Below, piece after piece: positions 18,901-24,041 of a stretch of 24,041 nt of DNA. The notes under the pieces are model-generated. The model was not told the DNA's origin. It was given only the letters and a program-made list of their open reading frames with translations, and ran no database searches. Source of the stretch: a virus. Position 1 is the stretch's first letter; every line of letters begins with the position of its first letter. The stretch lies in IMG/VR virus record IMGVR_UViG_3300017963_000739, positions 1-24,041 of that record. One strand, given 5' to 3'. Both the position numbers and the translations under genes were made by a program.

Positions 18901-19860
18901 ACCTGTATTATTAATCCAACCATCATTAGTAGATCCAATTTCTCCTATGTCAAATCCAGTTAATCCTCCAGTCCAGTTAAGTAAGTTAAATGTATATCCA
19001 TTTGTTACAGCTGTTGCGCAATCTATTAATATAAGTCCACATGATCCAGCTGCTGTAGAATAAAATATATCAGTTGCACTTTGTAAGAAAATATTTCTAC
19101 ATGTAAATGTTCCACTAGTAGGTGGAGTATGAGTACCTTGAATGACACAAGTTTGTGTATCTGCAACTCCTACAGCTCCCCATAGATCTATACCATCATA
19201 TAATGTTAAGTTTTCTACATAATTTGTTGAACTTGGTCTTACATATACCGCTGCTGGCCCTCCAGCTGCTTGTGCAGCATTAATAGCACTTTGAATAGTT
19301 GTGTAATCTGCTGATCCATCTTTATCTACTATATATTTAGAAATTGGCGCAAAGCCTGCTACTTGATCTATATTTATTGAATTTGGACCATTTGTAATTG
19401 TTATTGTTCCACCAGTTGATGTGATGTTTGCTGGTGCTGGAGCAGCTCCTGTAGCTCCTATCATTAACTGACCATCCGTCAGCGCAGAACTCCAAGAAAT
19501 TGCTGAACCTGTACCAGCTCCATATGGGATAGAATTAGCGGTTAAAGCTCCTAATTTTGCTTCAAGAGAAGCTGGAACTACTGGCCTTGTAGTATCTGAT
19601 CCTGTAATTGTCTCAGCATTTGTTGCTAATTCCACTACACCTTTCTGAGAAGTAGTAGAATCTGCTATTGTTAGAGTAACTGTATTGCCAGTTCCACTTG
19701 AAGAAATTCCTTGTGCTGCTGTTCCTAAAATATTTAATATATGCGATGCTGGAATCGCAGTTCCTGAATCGGTAACGAATTGACTAGCATATGTAGGTGG
19801 AACAATCGTTACATCTACTAAATCAAATTCCCCGCTAAAAACATTGTATCTATAACCCAT
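15985..19860 (-). CDS. Large tail spike/fibre with beta-helix and tandem repeats (1291 aa)
   Basis: The N-terminus MGYRYNVFSGEFDLVDVT resembles a short attachment peptide common in phage fibres. After linker repeats, residues about 176-450 (KYIVDKDGSADYTTIQSAIN, AAVYVRPSSTNYVENLTLYD) look like a right-handed parallel beta-helix of the pectate-lyase type, the fold of tailspikes that bind or cut polysaccharide; no catalytic residues can be assigned. Residues 821-1082 are three 87-88 residue tandem repeats starting NGQL[VP]IGSTG, with degenerate copies on both sides. The C-terminus (residues about 1180-1291, with SIIKICSISGLATIAQNAGE) is a conserved beta domain, probably for trimerisation. GAGG precedes the ATG. 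Confidence 0.85.
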   Translation of the reverse strand: MGYRYNVFSGEFDLVDVTIVPPTYASQFVTDSGTAIPASHILNILGTAAQGISSSGTGNTVTLTIADSTTSQKGVVELATNAETITGSDTTRPVVPASLEAKLGALTANSIPYGAGTGSAISWSSALTDGQLMIGATGAAPAPANITSTGGTITITNGPNSINIDQVAGFAPISKYIVDKDGSADYTTIQSAINAAQAAGGPAAVYVRPSSTNYVENLTLYDGIDLWGAVGVADTQTCVIQGTHTPPTSGTFTCRNIFLQSATDIFYSTAAGSCGLILIDCATAVTNGYTFNLLNWTGGLTGFDIGEIGSTNDGWINNTGGSFVFMVNVTIGAGTANTMTVSGGLELYNAAVQCPIEFTTGTTGTANGGCWFKNPVTYSGNSQVDMQNSFIDGGSSSGINFNSSANVILSNMTIDSTATNAIAGTGAGTLTINNVSFPNSDGIASTLTLEEDNYTHTGEIVAYNIQRQIFTGFHSWSGSGNYYSISGTDFTLLRGGVGYIKGRKVEWSGSQSTGSLTKGSTYLIYIDEDGLIGATTTFSQANYEDNIPLFEILCDNDTPSNTLVVKENHPYSAPTDLSVYLHNSVGTVISNRNNGANITLNGTDEIEINGTDYLEDHGLETTIPDSGGVGETWEFFYLDGTGKWVLYSSTATFPSYYNNAGTPTALTAGKYGVFTLYCSKEDLNSSTPTYIAVMDDAQYNNQVQAETAIANEAVSVATNELFTLEVCQLGYVVYEQSSSSIVSVIIEKATIRGNVVSGTASTANLVTTDTTNFNAWLSAADTNVQSALDTLDDVGLGVTPQHSILLGDASYGITSTGVLTNGQLVIGSTGVAPAVASLTQPGAGLTITGGAGSITFALADDLSAVEALATTGVASRTGASTWSTSSITQDAVIIGAASEGLQNLTLTNGQLPIGSTGTTPVAASLTQPGAGLTITGGAGSITFALADDLSGLEGLATTGVASRTGASTWSTSSITQDAVILGAASEGLQNLALTNGQLVIGSTGATPVAASLTAPAAGITITGGAGSVTFALADDLSAVEGLGATGIVSRTAADTWTTTSITQHAVLIGDTGEVPANLGPLTNGQLVIGSTGVAPVAATLSNGNNITWTTGAGTLTGNLTGTTDHTVQVGNATGSLTSLAAATNGQLIIGSTGADPAVANLASADGSVTITNGAGTIDLAAATGLTWSVETGAAVAAAVNYGYITNRAGGITYTLPTTAAVGSIIKICSISGLATIAQNAGESIVFGLQTTTVGAGGSLVMTDDGDAIEIVCTVADTTWAVLSSVGNWTVN
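16615..17400 (-). repeat. Three tandem 261-264 bp coding repeats in the spike gene
   Basis: Units start at 17400, 17139 and 16878 (reading leftward), each with NGQL.IGSTG and containing TITGGAGS[IV]TFALADDLS and GLQNL or PANLGPLT at the end. The first two are nearly identical in protein; the third has diverged. Partial copies start at 16614 and further left. Unit length is a whole number of codons, so gain or loss of a unit keeps the frame. Confidence 0.85.
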
Positions 19861-19867
19861 TTTGACC

Positions 19868-20419
19868 TCACGAGTAAGTGTAGTTAACTACTTCACCATA
19901 CGTTACAGTTCCTCCAGAAGAGTATGCTGTATAAGTAGTAGTATTTACCCCTGAAAGTTCAAATGTTTTGGCTCCTACATTTATATTTGCTACAGTAAAA
20001 ATGTAATCATTACCATCAAAATTTACTTCAGTCATTCCTGCTACATCTTGTATGATTATTTTATCTCCATTTGTTAAATTTCCTAAAGCTGATACAGTTA
20101 CAACCCCAGGATTAGCATTGCTAATTCCAGTGATAGTTAGATCAGTTTCAGAATTCCAGGCTAATTCAAATTCAGTGGAAGCTACTCCATCAGCATTGAT
20201 GGGCCATTGAACTCTCGTCACCCCGCTATTAGTATCATATGATACCTTTCTTATTTGCCATTTTTCCTCTGACAATCCTATGCCAGCCTTAGCTCTTCCT
20301 AGGAAAATTGGGTTCCCTGAAGTGTCGTTAATTGCTACAACTGCTACTTCGGAATCTTGTACTATGAACTCTCTTCTATCATTAGCTCCGTACTTGAATG
20401 GCCTGTTTTGTCCGCTCAT
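19868..20419 (-). CDS. Structural protein with FCCH-type beta domain (183 aa)
   Basis: The N-terminal half (GANDRREFIVQDSEVAVVAI, GRAKAGIGLSEEKWQIRKVS) is beta-rich. Residues about 94-172 (TITGISNANPGVVTVSALGN, then LTNGDKIIIQDVAGMTEVNF and NINVGAKTFELSGVNTT) match the small beta domain that databases call the ubiquitin-activating enzyme E1 FCCH domain. Phages use this domain in tail and baseplate proteins with no link to ubiquitin. AAGGAG lies before the ATG, and the gene follows a strong terminator. Its place between the two fibre genes suggests a connector or fibre-associated virion protein. Confidence 0.75.
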   Translation of the reverse strand: MSGQNRPFKYGANDRREFIVQDSEVAVVAINDTSGNPIFLGRAKAGIGLSEEKWQIRKVSYDTNSGVTRVQWPINADGVASTEFELAWNSETDLTITGISNANPGVVTVSALGNLTNGDKIIIQDVAGMTEVNFDGNDYIFTVANINVGAKTFELSGVNTTTYTAYSSGGTVTYGEVVNYTYS

Positions 20420-20435
20420 AATTACTCCTTAATTG

Positions 20436-20470
20436 TTTAAAAAAGGAGGGGGTGTACAACTCCCCCCTCA
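20436..20470 (-). terminator. Strong intrinsic terminator after the 948-aa fibre gene
   Basis: On the minus strand GAGGGGG (20469-20463) pairs with CCCCCTC (20452-20446) around GAGTTGTACA, followed by CTTTTTT. A 7-bp GC-rich stem and U-tract directly after a stop codon is a textbook terminator. Genes further left in this block need read-through or their own promoter. Confidence 0.9.
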
Positions 20471-20481
20471 CTTCAATTTAT

Positions 20482-23328
20482 TTACGCTTGATATCCGATT
20501 CTCATTCCTGTAATCGCTACATCTGTAGCAGATGCAGAGTGTCCTATTCTTATGAATGGAATTACTACATCAGCATTATCGAACTGGAATGCTGCTGTTA
20601 CGCTCGGAGCTGCACCATTTATTGTGTATGTTACATTTCCGCTCGCATCTACAAGCACTCTTAGAGTATTTGTAGATCCATCACCACCCCAAGCATCTGT
20701 AGTATTAGTGATAGTTTGACCACCACCATTAAGTTCAGTTGCAAGAACTACATTTGTTGTAGATGTACCTGCAATCATCCCCATAGATGCTAGAGTATCG
20801 TATGCTGTCCAGTCTGCATTGTTAGCTTCAGTTTTTCTAAATCCAAATACATAAGGAGCAGCTCCGTCCATATCGTTGATATACAGATCAAGCTCAAATG
20901 CAAATGCTGCACTTGTTCCGATTGTATATTGATGGTATGGGAAGTTATATTCCATTCCTTCTGTATTTGTTTGGTCAGCACTAATGATCAATCCATTTGC
21001 TCCCATGATCGGTTGCAAGATTGTTTGACCAGCACCAACAACAAATCCTTGCATTACAGCACCTGATTGCATTGCATACAAGTTCACATCCCCTGTGTTA
21101 CCTGTTGGTACTCCACCAGTATTTGCTGCTGTAGATGCTACTGCGTCTTGAGTGAAAGTAGGTACATAAATACCACTTTGTCCCATTAACTCAGCATCAA
21201 TTTGTTTTACAGTTCCAGTTACTGTGATTTCTCCAGTACCAGCTTGAAGTACTAATCCTGAAGTTGTATTTGTAGATCCTACAGTTGTTGTGTGAGCTGT
21301 AGCACTTGTTCCTACATTTACACCACCAGTTCCACAATTCAGATCTATTTGAGAAGCACCACTTGCATTACCTACAGTAATAACTCTTGCAGCAGCACCT
21401 GTACCAATATTCATGTTCTGAGCTACTGCATCATTACCGATATCAATAGTTGAACCAGAAGAATTTATTTGAATCTGTCCTGCTGTATCAACATCAAGAG
21501 TAGAACTAGATCCTAGTACCATTGCTCCAGAATTTGCTACGTTACCGATAGTTACAGTTCCAGTTGAAGTTCCTGTATTTATCGCAACAGCTGCATTAAC
21601 ATCAGTATTGATATTTGTGATAGCATCAATATTTACTGTTGTATTCGCATCTGCATTACCAACATTTACAGTTTTTGTTCCTGTTCCTGTTGACATGTTT
21701 ACAGTTGCAGTACCTGCTGCTACGTTTCCAGCAGAAAGCTCTAGAGTATGTGTTCCAGATGTTACTGCACCACCCATAATGTATGTTCTAACCACACCAG
21801 TTGTTACACCGCCGTTGTTAATATCAACATGTTTGATTGAGTCAGCATTAGTTGTAGCTCCGCCATCTCCAATTGAAATGTCATCAGTTACAGCTGCTGT
21901 TACAACAGTTCCTGAACCTATTACGATAGTTCTTCCTTGTGTTGGAGCAATATTACCAAGAGTAATACCTGCGCAATCTGCTTCATCACCAATTTGAACT
22001 CCGCCAGTACCAGCATAAATCTGAACACCACCATTAGCAGCAGACGCTTCGATATGTATAGCATCGTTCTGAGCTTCAGTAGATGTCATATTTACCGCAC
22101 AACCTACACCTTGAAGGCTTAAGTCTAGTCCAGCACTTGTTACTGTAATGTTAGATGCTGCTTGTCCATCAATAGAGAAAGCTCCACCTGTTGCAAGTAA
22201 ATCAAATCCTCCAGTACCACAATCTACATCAATACCACCAGCTGCATCTGATGCATCTATTAAGATAGCTTGAGCATCTGCTTCAGTTGCCACGATGTTG
22301 ATAGATCCACCCGTTGCTCCTAATGTTAAGTCTTCAGAAGCTCCAGTTACTGTGAAGTTAGAAGCTGTAGCACCATCTATTGACACTCCTGCTCCAGAAT
22401 CTATAGTGATTGCTCCAGCATTAGCACTTCCGATTGAAACTGTTCCTGTAGATGTTCCAGTATTAATTGTTGTTGCAAAGTTAGAGTTATCATTAAGAGA
22501 AACTGCTGCCCCTGATACAGTGATACCTGTTAAAGCACTCATTGCTCCATCAGAATCTATTGTAACTTGGTCAGCTGAATCGCTATCTTGCACTCTAAAG
22601 AATGTAGCACCAGCATTGTCTCCTAGTCTTACAACTACATCATTTGCACCACCTGCTTGTACTAAAGCATCTGCTGCATTTGCAGTGAATAAAGGTGCAG
22701 TTACAGAAGTATTTCCTGTTACTGTAGTGAATGTACCAGCTGCTGGAGTTGTTGCTCCGATGATACCATCCATATTTACTACAGTTAAAGTACCATTAGA
22801 ATCTAAACTAGCAACTGTCGCACTTGCTGAGTCTTCAAAGTCTATTACGTTTGCTCCAGCCGCATCTCCCATCTGAATAGTAATATCAGATCCAGCTGCT
22901 ACGTTGATATCCATAGCTGCCGCAGATGTTATTAATGGAGTTGTAATAGATGTTGCAAGAGTAATTGCTGCATCTAAGTTAACTGTTAAGTCGTCACCAG
23001 TTGGAGATCCTCCAACAGTAGTTACGTTAGTTCCACCGAGGATATTAATAATACCACCCGCTGGAGTAGCAGTTCCGCTATCTCCTTTTAACTGATCTAC
23101 ATCAGAACTTCCAGGAGACGCCAAAACCCATATCGCATCCCCAGAAGAGTCTATTCCACAAAAATTATAAAGTTGAGCTGTGTCAACTGTTGGTTTATAA
23201 ACCCATGGATAACCTAATGAGAATTCTGTATCCGTAGCCGTTGGGGCTCTAGGATATTCTTTTGTTATTGGTGGAACGTCCACGAATGGTAGCTCCGTAC
23301 AATAAGCTTTATAAATTTTTTTCGTCAT
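20482..23328 (-). CDS. Long repetitive tail fibre protein (948 aa)
   Basis: The N-terminal 75 residues (MTKKIYKAYCTELPFVDVPP, LGYPWVYKPTVDTAQLYNFC) are a non-repetitive head, probably for virion attachment. Residues 82-98 (GDSGTATPAGGIINILG) share a linker with the 1291-residue spike. The next 600 residues are degenerate beta repeats rich in Thr, Gly, Ala and Asp, such as AINTGTSTGTVTIGN and TVNVGNADANTTVNIDA, likely a long triple-stranded beta shaft. The last 190 residues (EGMEYNFPYHQYTIGTSAAF, AFELDLYINDMDG) look like a beta-sandwich lectin-like tip. ACGAGGG precedes the ATG; a two-hairpin leader lies upstream. A strong terminator follows the stop. Confidence 0.8.
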   Translation of the reverse strand: MTKKIYKAYCTELPFVDVPPITKEYPRAPTATDTEFSLGYPWVYKPTVDTAQLYNFCGIDSSGDAIWVLASPGSSDVDQLKGDSGTATPAGGIINILGGTNVTTVGGSPTGDDLTVNLDAAITLATSITTPLITSAAAMDINVAAGSDITIQMGDAAGANVIDFEDSASATVASLDSNGTLTVVNMDGIIGATTPAAGTFTTVTGNTSVTAPLFTANAADALVQAGGANDVVVRLGDNAGATFFRVQDSDSADQVTIDSDGAMSALTGITVSGAAVSLNDNSNFATTINTGTSTGTVSIGSANAGAITIDSGAGVSIDGATASNFTVTGASEDLTLGATGGSINIVATEADAQAILIDASDAAGGIDVDCGTGGFDLLATGGAFSIDGQAASNITVTSAGLDLSLQGVGCAVNMTSTEAQNDAIHIEASAANGGVQIYAGTGGVQIGDEADCAGITLGNIAPTQGRTIVIGSGTVVTAAVTDDISIGDGGATTNADSIKHVDINNGGVTTGVVRTYIMGGAVTSGTHTLELSAGNVAAGTATVNMSTGTGTKTVNVGNADANTTVNIDAITNINTDVNAAVAINTGTSTGTVTIGNVANSGAMVLGSSSTLDVDTAGQIQINSSGSTIDIGNDAVAQNMNIGTGAAARVITVGNASGASQIDLNCGTGGVNVGTSATAHTTTVGSTNTTSGLVLQAGTGEITVTGTVKQIDAELMGQSGIYVPTFTQDAVASTAANTGGVPTGNTGDVNLYAMQSGAVMQGFVVGAGQTILQPIMGANGLIISADQTNTEGMEYNFPYHQYTIGTSAAFAFELDLYINDMDGAAPYVFGFRKTEANNADWTAYDTLASMGMIAGTSTTNVVLATELNGGGQTITNTTDAWGGDGSTNTLRVLVDASGNVTYTINGAAPSVTAAFQFDNADVVIPFIRIGHSASATDVAITGMRIGYQA

Positions 23329-23351
23329 TTTGTCCCTCGTCGTTTTAGATT

Positions 23352-23395
23352 GGCCAAAATCGCTGTGGCCTCAGCCCAATAGACACCTCTGGGCT
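23352..23395 (-). promoter_or_regulatory. Two-hairpin leader of the fibre gene with CAGCGAT loop
   Basis: On the minus strand AGCCC (23395-23391) pairs with GGGCT (23377-23373). Then GGCC (23370-23367) pairs with GGCC (23355-23352) around ACAGCGATTTT. AATCTAAAACGACGAGG and the start codon follow. The second hairpin matches the terL leader in loop and in the downstream sequence. Confidence 0.55.
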
Positions 23396-23403
23396 TTGAC
23401 TCC

Positions 23404-23432
23404 TTGTTACTAGGGGAAATCTTTTTCATAAA
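23404..23432 (+). promoter_or_regulatory. Weak candidate promoter for the right-end plus block
   Basis: TTGTTA (23404-23409) and CATAAA (23427-23432) are 17 bases apart. Each differs from consensus at two positions. It is the best match found between the fibre gene start and the RHH gene, where a rightward promoter is required. Confidence 0.3.
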
Positions 23433-23456
23433 TAAAAATTGCCAAAAAAAAAATAA

Positions 23457-23478
23457 ATATGGTACCATTGGACCATAT
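23457..23478 (+). promoter_or_regulatory. Candidate operator over the RHH start codon
   Basis: ATATGGT (23457-23463) and ACCATAT (23472-23478) form a perfect 7-bp inverted repeat with an 8-base centre. It covers the RHH gene start codon and takes the place of a normal ribosome binding site. Ribbon-helix-helix proteins bind such symmetric sites as dimer pairs and often repress themselves. Confidence 0.45.
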
Positions 23479-23734
23479 GAAGAAAACGCAATTTAAAATT
23501 AGAATATTTCCTTCAAAACATGAAGAGTTAAGAATAGTTGCAGCTGAACAAAGATGCTCTATTAGTTGTTTAGTAGTAGAAATACTAGAAAGCACTGCAT
23601 TAAATGAAAAATTAAAAAAAATTGCAGTAAAACATAATCATACTCTAGCTCATCAAATAAAAATTGCTATTGATAAATTCGTGGCAGATTATGAAGGAAT
23701 CGATCCAAATAAGGGAGGGTCTTATGGGTCGTAA
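23477..23734 (+). CDS. Ribbon-helix-helix (Arc/MetJ-like) regulator (85 aa)
   Basis: MKKTQFKIRIFPSKHEELRI starts with the short beta strand of the ribbon-helix-helix fold, followed by AAEQRCSISCLVVEILEST, its two helices. The second half (NEKLKKIAVKHNHTLAHQIK then IAIDKFVADY) repeats the helix-turn-helix part with the KHNHTLAHQI turn, so the protein may hold two half-units. It probably binds DNA as a dimer and acts as a repressor. The ATG at 23477 has no ribosome binding site; an in-frame ATG at 23459 is no better. A 7-bp inverted repeat spans the start. It overlaps the next gene by 11 bases. Confidence 0.75.
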   Translation: MKKTQFKIRIFPSKHEELRIVAAEQRCSISCLVVEILESTALNEKLKKIAVKHNHTLAHQIKIAIDKFVADYEGIDPNKGGSYGS

Positions 23735-23927
23735 AAAAAAACGAACTACTCCTGAAGAAATAGTTAAGGAGATTAATAAATTAAAAAATTTAGAAAATCT
23801 CTATATGAGACTAATCGAAAATGGTTATTCTGGAGAAATAGCGGCCACTGCTTTAAAGCTTTTTGTACAGGGTAAAGATGTACTAAATTTTTTAAAAAAA
23901 CAACGTAGGCCAATTCCAGTACAATAG
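23724..23927 (+). CDS. Small basic helical protein (67 aa)
   Basis: GGGAGGG four to five bases before the ATG at 23724 fixes this start; an upstream in-frame ATG has no site. MGRKKKRTTPEEIVKEINKL is basic, then NLENLYMRLIENGYSGEIAA and LKLFVQGKDVLNFLKKQRRP form further helices. It has no recognised domain. It overlaps the RHH gene and so is co-translated with it; the pair could be a two-part regulator or an antitoxin and partner, though no toxin motif is seen. Confidence 0.6.
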   Translation: MGRKKKRTTPEEIVKEINKLKNLENLYMRLIENGYSGEIAATALKLFVQGKDVLNFLKKQRRPIPVQ

Positions 23928-24014
23928 TGAGGTATTGTAGAGGATGAAAGGTTTGGGGCTTTTCCTGAGAGAAAACATAAAATCGTTAAGATAACAATAT
24001 ATAGAAAGGCCCCA
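23920..24014 (+). ncRNA. Structured RNA region after the right-end block (two hairpins)
   Basis: TACAATA/TATTGTA (23920-23926, 23933-23939) form a 7-bp hairpin that starts at the stop of the 67-residue gene. TGGGGCTTTTC (23954-23964) pairs with GAAAGGCCCCA (24004-24014) through 11 pairs including one G-U, with a 39-base loop. No T run follows, so a terminator is not evident. This may be a small RNA or a leader for a plus-strand gene beyond the window. The last 27 bases hold only purine-rich sequence. Confidence 0.35.
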
Positions 24015-24041
24015 TTATAAAGGAAAGTAAAGGAAAAATAA

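Noticed and set aside
21608-22876. Long open frames on the plus strand opposite the 948-aa fibre gene (for example 21608-21997 and 22295-22876)
   Set aside because: They are Val/Pro/Ala-rich mirror images of the Thr/Gly/Ala repeats on the minus strand, lack ribosome binding sites and have no domain.
15985-23328. Diversity-generating retroelement acting on the fibre genes
   Set aside because: No reverse transcriptase gene and no template/variable repeat pair with adenine-specific changes were seen; the repeats are ordinary in-frame duplications.

Overview
This window is a continuous piece of a tailed bacteriophage genome, or a prophage of one. It is AT-rich and very tightly packed, with ATGA/TAATG overlaps and purine-rich ribosome binding sites. 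The clearest markers are a P22-type portal protein cut by the left edge, a PBSX-type large terminase, a terminase small-subunit-like protein, a RecT-like annealing protein beside a YqaJ exonuclease, a RusA resolvase, a phage tRNA-Thr and about 9 kb of fibre/spike genes. The portal family suggests a short-tailed (podovirus-like) virion. The host cannot be named from the sequence; good Shine-Dalgarno sites and a Sec signal peptide show only that it is a bacterium.

Layout. Minus block B (10891 to 1) runs leftward from a divergent promoter region. It holds an excisionase/MerR-like HTH protein, an unusual hairpin-rich 270-bp segment, a winged-helix replication-type protein, RusA, a run of small zinc-binding and membrane proteins, an RNA ligase next to a metallophosphoesterase, a ParB-like protein, the small terminase candidate, a lysine-rich protein, tRNA-Thr(UGU), two related one-helix membrane peptides, a sigma region-4-only protein, the large terminase, a small basic protein and the portal. 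The plus block (11018-13585) is an early recombination operon: an acidic protein, RecT-like, YqaJ, a 52-residue protein and a secreted protein. It meets minus block A at a palindrome (13580-13603) that contains both stop codons. Minus block A (23328 to 13598) is the host-contact module: a 948-residue repetitive fibre, a strong terminator, an FCCH-type accessory protein, a 1291-residue beta-helix spike, three tandem C1q-like jelly-roll paralogues and two small proteins. A short plus block at the right end encodes a tandem ribbon-helix-helix-like regulator, a small basic protein and a strong downstream hairpin.

The most interesting non-coding signal is a repeated minus-strand motif, CAGCGAT. 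It sits in hairpins directly before the ribosome binding sites of portal, large terminase and the 948-residue fibre, next to the ribosome binding site of the ParB-like gene, and in the loop of a hairpin near 10.54 kb. Between the fibre and terminase leaders the loop is kept while the stem changes in a compensatory way, as expected of an RNA or protein-recognition element. Other notable points are a fully nested small gene, a duplicated translation-start region making a 15-codon leader ORF, overlapping divergent promoters, a candidate autoregulatory operator over the RHH start codon, and a 16-bp inverted repeat flanking the early switch region. No major capsid, integrase, polymerase, helicase or recognisable endolysin lies in this window.
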